From Roseobacter insulae (lineage in GTDB: Bacteria; Pseudomonadota; Alphaproteobacteria; Rhodobacterales; Rhodobacteraceae): a stretch of 64,000 nucleotides of DNA. The position numbers were made by a program, and so were the translations under genes. The notes beneath the pieces are model-generated. The model saw only the letters and a list, made by a program, of their open reading frames with translations, made no database searches and was not told where the DNA came from. Below, in pieces: positions 8,626 through 16,927 of the stretch. Location: NCBI RefSeq assembly GCF_019375555.1, contig NZ_JAHXDN010000004.1, forward strand, positions 310,001 through 374,000, given 5' to 3'. Within the stretch, counting starts at the first letter, position 1, and each line of letters starts with the position of its first letter.

Positions 8626-9696
8626 TCAGAACGCACCATGCTCCGCATAGGCAGATCCCGTTCGCGTTGCAAGAAATGCCGCGAGAGGCACCTCTTCCTG
8701 CTTGAGGAACCCTGCGCCCGGCAAGGTCCCGTTGCGCACCATCTCGATAATGCCGACGACGGATGACGCGGTTGTCCAGGCGATCGCCGTGCGTTGCCGG
8801 CCCGCCAATATGATCGGTTTATAGCCGCGAACAAACTCGCGCCGCGCCAGCCTGCCCTCCACAATGCCCTCGGCCGATACGTGAACATAGACGATATCGT
8901 CGTTCACGGGTGGTTTCGCATTGACGAGGATTTCACCGGCTTCCGCGCGCCGGTCGCGCATGAGCAATTCATGAAAGAAGAAATTCATCAGGGTCACATG
9001 ACCGGGGTACCGCATTGTCTTGTAATCCATGTTGGGCACGCGACCCAGGTAGGTTTCACACATCGTGCCTAGCCCGCCGGAGGTCGTAAAGGCCTCCAAT
9101 TCGGTTCCGTCGATGTAAAGCTTTTCGATCCACTCCATCGGCGAGACGGATTTAATCTCACCTTCCTCCAGCACTTCGCAGTCATTGAGGTATTCGTTGA
9201 CAACGCCCTCCGGTGACCAGTTGAAGGAATACCCCATCAGCCCGGTCGGATGCTGCGGCAACGCGCCCACCCGCATCTTGCACGCCCGGCATTCCGCAAA
9301 CTGGCCGATCAGATCGGCGCCAACGATACCGACAAACCCGGGCGCGAGACCGCATTGCGGTGCCATCAGGCCCCGTGCGGTTTTTGACAGCTCCATAATG
9401 GCCTTGGTGGTGGGCACATCCTCCGTCAGGTCAAAGTAGTGAATACCGGCAGCGTGCGCGATCTGCGCCACGCCGATGTTCAGATGGTATGGCAGGCACG
9501 ACAGGACGGCATCTGCGGACTGAAGTTCAGACGCGACCTGCGCCGGTTCGGAGAGGTCAAGCGTCCTGGTTTCATAGGGCAGTTCCACGGACTTTTTACG
9601 CACGTCAATGCCGGTGACTGTAAACCCAGCGGCATGCAAAAGCTCTCCGGCCAGTGTGCCGACCTTTCCCAAGCCCAAGACCACGATGCGTTCCAT
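8626..9696 (-). CDS. Saccharopine dehydrogenase family oxidoreductase
   Basis: A 356-residue NAD(P)-dependent enzyme. The N-terminal Rossmann motif VLGLGKVGTLAGELL (residues 6-20) and the acidic TGIDVR strand end bind the nucleotide; the middle shows the family phrase CGLAPGFVGIVGADLI and the substrate domain extends to the C-terminus. Members are saccharopine dehydrogenase, lysine 6-dehydrogenase and related amino-acid dehydrogenases. The start ATG is preceded by GGGGGAG. Length fits single-domain lysine-dehydrogenase-like members rather than the bifunctional eukaryotic form. With the racemase, DadA-like and ThDP genes it forms a likely amino-acid catabolic cluster; lysine or another diamino acid is a guess. 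Confidence 0.82.
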   Translation of the reverse strand: MERIVVLGLGKVGTLAGELLHAAGFTVTGIDVRKKSVELPYETRTLDLSEPAQVASELQSADAVLSCLPYHLNIGVAQIAHAAGIHYFDLTEDVPTTKAIMELSKTARGLMAPQCGLAPGFVGIVGADLIGQFAECRACKMRVGALPQHPTGLMGYSFNWSPEGVVNEYLNDCEVLEEGEIKSVSPMEWIEKLYIDGTELEAFTTSGGLGTMCETYLGRVPNMDYKTMRYPGHVTLMNFFFHELLMRDRRAEAGEILVNAKPPVNDDIVYVHVSAEGIVEGRLARREFVRGYKPIILAGRQRTAIAWTTASSVVGIIEMVRNGTLPGAGFLKQEEVPLAAFLATRTGSAYAEHGAF

Positions 9697-9734
9697 GCTG
9701 CTCCCCCGCTAATGTCCGTGTCGCGCAAAACCGA

Positions 9735-10310
9735 TGCGCCCATGCAAATCCGGTTCGACGCCGGATGGCAATCGCGAAATAGCCGCGGCGGGCAGGTATC
9801 TCGCCTTGGGGTACGCTGGCTGCGGCACGGCGATGCGCGCGGCCTCTGTCGCCCGGTCGCGCGGCGCCACCGCACCCGCCGCCTCGCAGCTCTGCCGGGC
9901 GTGGACCAACTGCACGTGACGGGCAGGCGCGATACGTCGCGGTGTCCCGACAGTGCCAGCATCTGCCTGTGAAACTCTTCTACTGGCTGGCCAGACCTTC
10001 GACCGGGACGTCATGCCTCCAACCTGGGTAAGTGTCGTCAAGAAAACCCCTTGCGGCCCGCGTGACGGGGCCCGAAGCTGGTGATGTTGTCAGAAAATGG
10101 CCGTAAAAAACCCCGCCCGGGACGAACTGCCACAATCCCCCCGGCTGAAAGACGAATGAGCGCGACCTATGCCCGACGTCTCGCCAGCTCCATGTCGTCG
10201 ATGTGCGCGCCGGGCTTGAAGGCGAGCGCAATCGCCAAGTCGCGGACCGATTGGCAGGCTCGGTCGACACAGGATGTCGCGATTGTCGTGCCCGCAGGTT
10301 TGCGTGAATG
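9735..10310 (-). pseudogene. Ruined GntR-family (FCD) transcriptional regulator
   Basis: The 700-base gap between the saccharopine-dehydrogenase-like and LysR genes holds no intact gene, but pieces of a GntR regulator can be read on the minus strand in different frames. Near 10180-10310 the winged-helix part shows LALAFKPGAHIDDMELARRR; near 10090-10150 another frame gives RPGRGFF-like residues; near 9915-9975 a third frame gives VEEFHRQMLALSGHRDV, typical of the FCD effector domain. Several frameshifts and stops separate them. The order and strand agree with one collapsed gene. It may once have controlled the neighbouring amino-acid cluster. The limits given are approximate. Confidence 0.5.
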
Positions 10311-10412
10311 CTGGCGCAGAAAACCCGTCTCTGAGTCCCCGCATTCGCATCCTCCCGGCCATGCCACGAATTTTCAGGTATGGTTGCGTTTCACAAAGCC
10401 CATCGATGGACG

Positions 10413-11315
10413 TCAGGCCACGGCTGGCAGGTTTTTGAACTCCTTGACCAGCCAGTCGAACACAAGCCTGACGCGTCGGCTGGTGTTGACCTCCCGGTGC
10501 GCCACAAGCCAGGTCTCGAACTCGAACGCGGGCAACCACGGCGTGGCCCGGCATACCAAAGGGTCGGCATCGCCGATACGGGACACCATGACCCCGATCC
10601 CGAGACCCTGGCGCACCATCTGCCACTGTACCAGATGCGCGCTGGTCCGCACCGGAAACTGGTGCTCAAAGACCGTCAGACCCTGGGCGTTCAGACCTTC
10701 CAGGAACTGATCGTTTTCTTCAAAGCCCACGAATTGCGCCTGCGCCAGCGCGCCCGGTGTCTCGAAAGGACCATGCACGGCCAGATAGCCCTTGCTTGCA
10801 TAAAGACATGCTGTCTCTTGGCTGAGCTTGCGCGCGATCAGCTGTGGGTCCGTCGGTCGCACTCCGCGAATGGCGATATCGGCTTCCCGCCGACGCAGGT
10901 CGCGCAGGTTGTTTGTCGCCACCAGTTCTATCTCGATCCCCGGGTGCGCCGCACGCAATCCGGCAATCATCGCTGGCAGCACATAGGCGGATGCCACTTC
11001 TGTCGCGGTGATCCGCACCGTCCCCTCGATTGTTGTCGACTGGCCCGACGCGGTCATGGAGACGTGGCTGGCTGCTTCTCCCATCGCCCGCACATGATCC
11101 ACCAGCTTCAACCCGTTCGCTGTCAGGGTCAGGCCGCGACCAACGCGGTCGAAAAGTAGCACACCCAGTTCCTCTTCCAATGCAGCGACCTGCCTGCCCA
11201 GTGTCGGTTGCGTCATCCCGAGGGCACTCGCCGCGGCAGACAGCGACCCCTCTTCCGCCGTTACCAGAAACGCGCGTGCGCGATTCCAATCGAATTTCAT
11301 CGAGCGCCAATCCAT
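10413..11315 (-). CDS. LysR-family transcriptional regulator
   Basis: A 300-residue regulator. The N-terminal winged helix is clear: FDWNRARAFLVTAEEGSLSA then TQPTLGRQVAALEEELG, the recognition helix of LysR proteins, followed by the periplasmic-binding-like effector domain. The frame continues upstream to 11630 but two family-like starts exist, ATG 11315 (MDWRS) and ATG 11300 (MKFDW); neither has a strong ribosome site, and 11315 is chosen because relatives commonly begin with a short MDW- lead. It is divergent from the methyltransferase gene, with 96 bases between, and may regulate it. Confidence 0.88.
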   Translation of the reverse strand: MDWRSMKFDWNRARAFLVTAEEGSLSAAASALGMTQPTLGRQVAALEEELGVLLFDRVGRGLTLTANGLKLVDHVRAMGEAASHVSMTASGQSTTIEGTVRITATEVASAYVLPAMIAGLRAAHPGIEIELVATNNLRDLRRREADIAIRGVRPTDPQLIARKLSQETACLYASKGYLAVHGPFETPGALAQAQFVGFEENDQFLEGLNAQGLTVFEHQFPVRTSAHLVQWQMVRQGLGIGVMVSRIGDADPLVCRATPWLPAFEFETWLVAHREVNTSRRVRLVFDWLVKEFKNLPAVA

Positions 11316-11411
11316 ACAAAAATGCATACCAGTAAGGAATATTTCGTCAATTCCCTTCCCATACGCGCAGAGATATGCAGGCGCGAGAAAAACGCATTCA
11401 GAGGCAACCCG

Positions 11412-12065
11412 ATGACAGATGTCCCCACCAAAATAGCAGAACCGGCCCGCGATGCCCGCTTCTGGAACCGCATGGCCGCGGGCTACGCCAAGCGCCCGGT
11501 CGCCGATCAGGCCAGCTACGACCGCAAGCTGGAGATCACCCGGACGTATCTTAAACCGGAAATGGAAGTCCTGGAGTTCGGGTGTGGCACCGGCTCCACC
11601 GCTTTGGTGCACGCCCCCTTCGTCAAGCACATCCTGGCGTTCGATTTCTCCTCTCAGATGATCGACATCGCCCGCGAGAAAGCCGATGCGCAGGGGATCG
11701 GGAATGTCACCTTCAAGATCGATCGGATCGAGGATTTTGCATCACCTTCAAATCACTATGACGTTGTGCTTGGGCTAAGCATATTGCACCTGCTGCAGGA
11801 TCAGCGCGCTGCCATCACCAAGACATACGATATGCTGAAACCGGGTGGCCTGTTCATTTCAAGCACCGCCTGCTTGCGGGGCGAGATGTCGTGGTTCAAA
11901 CCCATTCTGGCTGTGGGTTCGGCAGTCGGCCTCCTGCCGAGAGTTGCGTTTTTCACGGTGAACCATCTGGAGACACTGCTTCGCGAAGCCGGGTTCAGAC
12001 TTGAATCCTCCTGGAAACCCGGACCGCGCAAAGGGGTGTTCATCGTTGCGCGCAAACCTGAATGA
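11412..12065 (+). CDS. Class I SAM-dependent methyltransferase
   Basis: A 217-residue cytoplasmic methyltransferase. Motif I is VLEFGCGTGSTAL (about residue 54), the acidic strand end follows in AFDFSSQMID, and motif II/III regions read YDVVLGLSILHLL and LKPGGLFISS. The start ATG at 11412 gives the family-typical N-terminus; the frame upstream is only open by chance. The substrate is not evident; similar small proteins act on lipids, quinone precursors or small metabolites, and the late hydrophobic stretch (GSAVGLLPRVAFF) hints at a membrane-near substrate. It is divergent from the LysR gene and followed by the methylated-amine operon after 111 bases. Confidence 0.85.
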   Translation: MTDVPTKIAEPARDARFWNRMAAGYAKRPVADQASYDRKLEITRTYLKPEMEVLEFGCGTGSTALVHAPFVKHILAFDFSSQMIDIAREKADAQGIGNVTFKIDRIEDFASPSNHYDVVLGLSILHLLQDQRAAITKTYDMLKPGGLFISSTACLRGEMSWFKPILAVGSAVGLLPRVAFFTVNHLETLLREAGFRLESSWKPGPRKGVFIVARKPE

Positions 12066-12132
12066 GCGGAGCGCTGAATCAAATTCTTGACGGGTGACCC
12101 GCTTTGCTCTTAGCGTCCGGACAGCAATGTAC

Positions 12133-12148
12133 AGTACTGTCCAGTACT
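12133..12148. promoter_or_regulatory. Perfect palindrome, candidate operator of the methylated-amine operon
   Basis: Seven-base arms AGTACTG / CAGTACT around two bases lie 28 bases before the dimethylglycine-dehydrogenase-like start. Size and symmetry fit a TetR-type operator, and a TetR gene is the third gene of the same operon. The pairing of regulator and site is inference. Confidence 0.5.
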
Positions 12149-12176
12149 CGCGCTCGGGGCATCGGGAGGAACCGTC

Positions 12177-14579
12177 ATGAAATCGCATTACCGTGTTGTC
12201 GTCATCGGGGGCGGCGTTGTCGGCGCCTCGGTGCTGTACCATCTGGCAAAACTGGGGTGGCGCGATGTCTGCCTGCTAGAACGGTCGGTTCTGACCGCAG
12301 GGTCCAGCTGGCACGCAGCGGGCGGCATCCACGCCTTGAACGCGGATCCCAATATCGCGCAGTTGCAGGCCTATACCATCGATCTGCTGAGCGAGATTGA
12401 AGAGGAAAGCGGCCAGAACATCGGGCTGCACATGACCGGCGGCCTGACGATGGCAGGCACGCCCGACCGGTGGGAATGGCTGCAATCTGCCTATCGCACT
12501 TTCCAGTCGATCGGCATTCACGATTGCCGCCTAGTTTCCGTCGAAGAAGCGGTCGACCTGAACCCCATCATGTCGGGCGAGGGGTTGCTGGGCGGCATGT
12601 GGGCCGACCGCGAAGGCTACATCGACACCACCGGCACGGTGCATGCCTATGCCGGGGCCGCCAAAAAGCGTGGTGCCGAGGTGATCGAACACAACCGCGT
12701 GCTGGAACTGAACCAGACCCTGCAGGGCTGGGAGGTTGTCACCGAAAAAGGCACGGTCAGCTGCGAACATGTGGTCAATGCAGCGGGCCTTTGGGCCAAG
12801 CAGGTGGGGCGCATGGCCGGGATCGAACTGCCCGTGTCGCCGCTGAACCACCACTACCTGATTTCCGACACGATCCCGGCGCTTGAAGAACTGGACTTCG
12901 AAGTCCCGATGACCGTGGACCTCGAAGGCTTCACCTATCTGCGGCAGGACCAGAAGGGCGTGCTGCTGGGCATCTATGAAATCGACCACCAGCACTGGAT
13001 GATGGATGGCGCGCCCTGGGAATACGGGTTCGAGTTGCAGCAGGAAGACCCGGACCGCATCGAACATGAACTGACGCTGGGGTTTGAACGCTACCCCTGC
13101 CTGCAGGAGGTCGGCGTGAAGACATGGGTCAACGGCGCTTTCACCTTCTCGCCCGACGGCAACCCGCTGGTGGGTCCGGTGCCGGGCAAGCGCGGCTACT
13201 GGTCCGCCTGCGCGGTCATGGCCGGTTTCCTGCAGGGCGGAGGCGTCGGCAAATCGCTGGCGGAATGGATAATCCACGGCGCGCCGGAAGCGGACGTCTA
13301 CGGCATGGACGTCGCGCGCTACGGCACCTGGGCCGAGAACAAGCAGTACATCAAGGAAACCACCGGCCAGTTCTACACCCGCCGCTTCGTGATGACCTAC
13401 CCGAACGAACAGCTGCCCGCAGGCCGCCCGCTGAAAACCGCCGGGGCTTACGCGGATATGACCGCCGCAGGCTGCCAGTGGGGCCAAAGCTGGGATCTGG
13501 AGGTGCCGCTCTATTTCGCCGGACCCGGGTTTGAAGAAACACCCTCGCTGAAACGTTCGAACGCGCATGACATCGTCGCCGAAGAATGCAAGGTCGTGCG
13601 CGAAAGGGTTGGCCTGCTCGACATCACCGGGTTCTCCCGTTTCGAGGTTACGGGGCCAAATGCGGAAGGGTGGCTCAACCGGATCATGGCCTCGACGCTG
13701 CCCGAGCCCGGGCGTGCCCGGCTGGCCCCGATGCTGGCCGAAGATGGCCGGCTCAAGGGTGATCTGACCATCTTCAACTGGGGTGACGGGACCTGGTGGA
13801 TCATGGGCAGCTACTACCTGCGCGCCTGGCATATGCGCTGGTTCAACGACCATATGGAAGACGGCGTGACCCTCCGCGACCTTGGGGAGGATACCGCCGG
13901 GTTCTCCCTCGCCGGCCCGGCCGCGCGGCGGGTGATCGAAAAGCTGACCGACGGGCGGGTGGGTGATCTGCCTTTCATGGGCTGCGGGGCCTTTGATATC
14001 GGGCTTCTGCGCTGCAAGGTCGGGCGGCTCTCGGTCGCCGGTGAGCTGGGCTACGAGATCCACTGCCGCGCGGGAGATCACGCCACCCTGCGGCGCAGTC
14101 TGCTGGAGGCGGGCGCCGGGGACGGCATTCGTGAATATGGCTTCAACGCGCTCCTGAGCCTGCGACTGGAAAAGAGTTTCGGCATCTGGAACGCGGAATT
14201 CACCCAAGGCTACACGCCCGGCATGACCGGGATGGACCGCTGGATCGACTGGGATAAATCCTTCATCGGCAAGGCGGCTGCGCTGGCCGAACGGGACGGC
14301 AATGGCCCCGCACAGGTGCAGGTTACCCTGGAAATTGACGCAGAGGGGGCCGACGCCAGCGGGTATGAGCCGATTTGGTCTGAGGGGCAGCAAGTGGGTT
14401 TTGTCACCTCGGGCGGATATGGTCATACCATCGGGAAATCCCTCGCAATGGCATTGATCAATGTGGACAAGGCGGCAGCGGGAACGGATGTGTCCGTTCA
14501 TGTCGTGGGTGTTGAACGCAGCGCGCGTGTCATTCCAGCCTCTCCTTACGACCCCGGGGGCAAGGTGATGCGGGCATGA
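12177..14579 (+). CDS. Dimethylglycine/sarcosine dehydrogenase-like FAD enzyme with GcvT domain
   Basis: An 800-residue two-domain enzyme. Residues 1-400 form a DAO-type flavin domain with VVVIGGGVVGASVLYHLAKLG and SSWHAAGG, in which His46 is placed for covalent FAD attachment. Residues 420-800 form a GcvT/aminomethyltransferase domain (VPLYFAGPGFEETPSLKRSN, later EYGFNALLSLRLEKSFGIW) that transfers the released one-carbon unit to tetrahydrofolate. This is the layout of dimethylglycine, sarcosine and related N-methylamine dehydrogenases. A GGGAGGAACCGTC ribosome site precedes the ATG. The stop overlaps the start of the MttB-like gene, so a methyltransferase acts in the same pathway. The exact amine is not known. 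Confidence 0.9.
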   Translation: MKSHYRVVVIGGGVVGASVLYHLAKLGWRDVCLLERSVLTAGSSWHAAGGIHALNADPNIAQLQAYTIDLLSEIEEESGQNIGLHMTGGLTMAGTPDRWEWLQSAYRTFQSIGIHDCRLVSVEEAVDLNPIMSGEGLLGGMWADREGYIDTTGTVHAYAGAAKKRGAEVIEHNRVLELNQTLQGWEVVTEKGTVSCEHVVNAAGLWAKQVGRMAGIELPVSPLNHHYLISDTIPALEELDFEVPMTVDLEGFTYLRQDQKGVLLGIYEIDHQHWMMDGAPWEYGFELQQEDPDRIEHELTLGFERYPCLQEVGVKTWVNGAFTFSPDGNPLVGPVPGKRGYWSACAVMAGFLQGGGVGKSLAEWIIHGAPEADVYGMDVARYGTWAENKQYIKETTGQFYTRRFVMTYPNEQLPAGRPLKTAGAYADMTAAGCQWGQSWDLEVPLYFAGPGFEETPSLKRSNAHDIVAEECKVVRERVGLLDITGFSRFEVTGPNAEGWLNRIMASTLPEPGRARLAPMLAEDGRLKGDLTIFNWGDGTWWIMGSYYLRAWHMRWFNDHMEDGVTLRDLGEDTAGFSLAGPAARRVIEKLTDGRVGDLPFMGCGAFDIGLLRCKVGRLSVAGELGYEIHCRAGDHATLRRSLLEAGAGDGIREYGFNALLSLRLEKSFGIWNAEFTQGYTPGMTGMDRWIDWDKSFIGKAAALAERDGNGPAQVQVTLEIDAEGADASGYEPIWSEGQQVGFVTSGGYGHTIGKSLAMALINVDKAAAGTDVSVHVVGVERSARVIPASPYDPGGKVMRA

Positions 14580-16120
14580 CCTTGAGAGAAAACGCAGGCC
14601 GCAGACGTACACGTCGCGGCAATGCAGCCTCTGCACATGAAAAACGCAAGGTCGACTACCGCCGCCTGCGCAACCCCTTCCCGCCCATGAATGTCTTCAG
14701 CGAGGACCGGATCGAAGCGATCCATGACGCGGCCCTCAACGTTCTGGAGACGCTCGGCATCAAGGTGCTTTTGCCTGACGCCCGCCGGTTCCTGCGCAGC
14801 GGGGGCGCACGCGTCGATGAGGCGACGGAGATGGTCTACATCGGGCGCGATATGGTGGTTGCAGCGCTCGAAACGGCCCCCGCGTCCATTCCCGTCACAG
14901 CCGGTGCCCGGCACCGGGACATCACGCTTGAGCTTGGCAACCTTGTCTTTCAGCCCGGCGCCGGGGCACCGCATGCAACCGACCTTACGCGCGGCCGCAG
15001 ACCGGGAACCGACAGCGACTTTCGTGAGCTCATCCGGCTGACCCAGCACTTCGATGTGCTGCACATGGTTCCGCCCCTGATCGAGCCGCAGGATGTGCCG
15101 ACGCACCTGCGGCACTACGCGACGATGGATGCGCAGCTATCCTTGTCGGACAAGGTGCCATTCATCTTTTCGAGGGGCACGCCACAGGTCGAGCAAAGCT
15201 TTGAAATACTGCGTGACTTCAGGGGATTGTCGGACAGTGCTTTCCAAGCCGGCGCGCATTGCTACACGATTATCAACACCAATTCTCCACGTACGCTCGA
15301 CATTCCGATGGCGCAGGGCCTGATTGATTTTGCAAAAGCCAATCAAGTCAGCATCGTGACCCCTTTCACGTTGATGGGCGCGATGGCCCCCATTACGGTC
15401 GCCGGGGCCATGACGCTCAGCCATGCCGAGGCATTGGCGGCAATCACGCTGACGCAACTGGTGCGACCGGGTGCTCCGGTCTGCTACGGCACTTTCACCT
15501 CCAACGTGGACATGAGATCGGGCGCCCCCGCCTTTGGCACGCCGGAGCATTTCAAAGCCAGCCTTGCCGCCGGGCAGCTTGCGCGCAGACTAGGGTTGCC
15601 GTGGCGTTGCGCCAGCGGGTCAGCGGCCAATCTGAACGATGTTCAGGCCGCCAATGAAACGCAGTTCGGCACCTGGGGCTGCCTGATGGCCGGGGCCACG
15701 GTGATCATCCACGCCGCCGGGTGGCTCGAAGGCGGGCTGACGGTCTCTTACGAAAAGCTCATCACGGATCTGGAAGTGCTGCAGATGGTGGCGGAACTCT
15801 GCGCCGAGACACCGGCTCAGGAAGCCGAGATCGGACTGGATGCCGTGGCGGAGGTGCAGCCCGGAGGCCACTTCTTCGGGGCGGCACATACGATGGAGCG
15901 CTACCAGACCGCATTCTACGAACCGATCATCGGTGATTTGTCGAATTTCGGCACGTGGGAGGAACGCGGCGCGAAAGATACCACCACGCGGGCCTGCGAG
16001 ATGTGGCAGCGCATTTTGGCGGATGCGCCGGGCCCGAAAATGGACGATACTGCGGTGGCACGGATGCGCGACTACATACGCGCGAAATCGGAAGCCGGCG
16101 GCGCGCCGCCAGAAAGCTGA
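14576..16120 (+). CDS. Trimethylamine methyltransferase family protein (non-pyrrolysine MttB homologue)
   Basis: A 514-residue TIM-barrel protein of the MttB superfamily (ALNVLETLGIKVLLPDARRFLRSGGARVD near the N-terminus; GTWGCLMAGATVIIHAAGWLEGGL late). The frame contains no amber codon, so it is a non-pyrrolysine member; such proteins demethylate glycine betaine or other quaternary amines with a cobalamin protein in anaerobes, but their role in aerobic Rhodobacteraceae is little known. No corrinoid protein gene is adjacent. The start overlaps the dehydrogenase stop (ATGA). Coupling to a dimethylglycine-dehydrogenase-like enzyme suggests successive demethylation of a methylated amine. The N-terminal 30 residues are basic and disordered. 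Confidence 0.88.
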   Translation: MTLRENAGRRRTRRGNAASAHEKRKVDYRRLRNPFPPMNVFSEDRIEAIHDAALNVLETLGIKVLLPDARRFLRSGGARVDEATEMVYIGRDMVVAALETAPASIPVTAGARHRDITLELGNLVFQPGAGAPHATDLTRGRRPGTDSDFRELIRLTQHFDVLHMVPPLIEPQDVPTHLRHYATMDAQLSLSDKVPFIFSRGTPQVEQSFEILRDFRGLSDSAFQAGAHCYTIINTNSPRTLDIPMAQGLIDFAKANQVSIVTPFTLMGAMAPITVAGAMTLSHAEALAAITLTQLVRPGAPVCYGTFTSNVDMRSGAPAFGTPEHFKASLAAGQLARRLGLPWRCASGSAANLNDVQAANETQFGTWGCLMAGATVIIHAAGWLEGGLTVSYEKLITDLEVLQMVAELCAETPAQEAEIGLDAVAEVQPGGHFFGAAHTMERYQTAFYEPIIGDLSNFGTWEERGAKDTTTRACEMWQRILADAPGPKMDDTAVARMRDYIRAKSEAGGAPPES

Positions 16121-16123
16121 CAG

Positions 16124-16810
16124 GTGGATCAGACAGACATCACGCCCGGTGACGACCCGGAAGCACCGCCCCTTGTTGGCAATATCAAGGTCACGCGCCA
16201 GGACTGGCTGGACGCCGCCCGCGAAGCGCTGATCGAGCATGGCGTCGAAGGTGTGAAGGTTCAGCTTCTGGGAGAACAGCTGAATGTCTCCCGCTCCAGT
16301 TTCTACTGGTACTTCAAATCCCGGCAGGATCTGCTGAACGCGCTGCTGGATCACTGGCAGCAAACCAACACGGCCGCCCTGATCGCAAAGGTAGAGGCCC
16401 CCGCAACCACGATCACCGAGGCGGTCGGTAATATTTTCCGGTGCTTCGTGAACCCGGAGTTATTCAACACCCGGCTTGATTTCGCCATCCGCGACTGGGC
16501 GCGCCGGTCGGAGGATGTAAAGCGTGTTTTGCGGGCCTCCGAAGCCGAGCGGCTGGAAGCCCTGCGGGCGATGTTCGTCCGGTTTGGCTATCCCGACCTT
16601 GAGGCCATCGCCCGTGCACGCATCCTTTATTACATGCAGATCGGCTATGACGACGCCCAACTTGACGAGCCGATGGAGGCACGCAGCAAGTTGAATGCAA
16701 GCTATATTCTCGGCTTCACGGGGCAGGAACCCTCATCTGACGAGGTGGCGGCCATGGCAGCTTACACACGAGAGATTGAAGTCCGGAAGCTGTCGAAAAC
16801 TGGTAAATAG
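16124..16810 (+). CDS. TetR-family transcriptional regulator
   Basis: A 228-residue regulator starting at GTG 16124, three bases after the MttB-like stop. The DNA-binding part is residues 25-75: WLDAAREALIEHGVEGVKV, LGEQLNVSRSSFYWYFKSRQDLLNALL, a typical TetR helix-turn-helix. The C-terminal ligand domain is helical. The first 20 residues are an acidic, proline-rich lead. Its place at the end of the methylated-amine operon suggests autoregulation of that operon, while the RND efflux pair starts 118 bases downstream and is the other possible target. Confidence 0.9.
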   Translation: MDQTDITPGDDPEAPPLVGNIKVTRQDWLDAAREALIEHGVEGVKVQLLGEQLNVSRSSFYWYFKSRQDLLNALLDHWQQTNTAALIAKVEAPATTITEAVGNIFRCFVNPELFNTRLDFAIRDWARRSEDVKRVLRASEAERLEALRAMFVRFGYPDLEAIARARILYYMQIGYDDAQLDEPMEARSKLNASYILGFTGQEPSSDEVAAMAAYTREIEVRKLSKTGK

Positions 16811-16837
16811 CACATCGCGGCGGCACTTTACTGGGGG

Positions 16838-16870
16838 TGAGTGCCGACTTAAGTGCTATATGAACACTCA
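16838..16870. promoter_or_regulatory. Inverted repeat upstream of the RND efflux genes
   Basis: TGAGTG (16838-16843) and CACTCA (16865-16870) are inverted repeats, and an internal AAGTGC copy lies between. The element is 58 bases before the membrane fusion gene start, a usual place for a regulator site. Binding protein unknown. Confidence 0.3.
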
Positions 16871-16927
16871 TAAATTTTGCTACCCTGCGACTCGGTCCAA
16901 TCAGTTTGCTGTTTAAAAAGGTTCCGC

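Noticed and set aside
12531-14636. A 701-residue open frame on the minus strand opposite the dimethylglycine-dehydrogenase-like gene
   Set aside because: It is the antisense shadow of a clear two-domain enzyme and shows no motif of its own.
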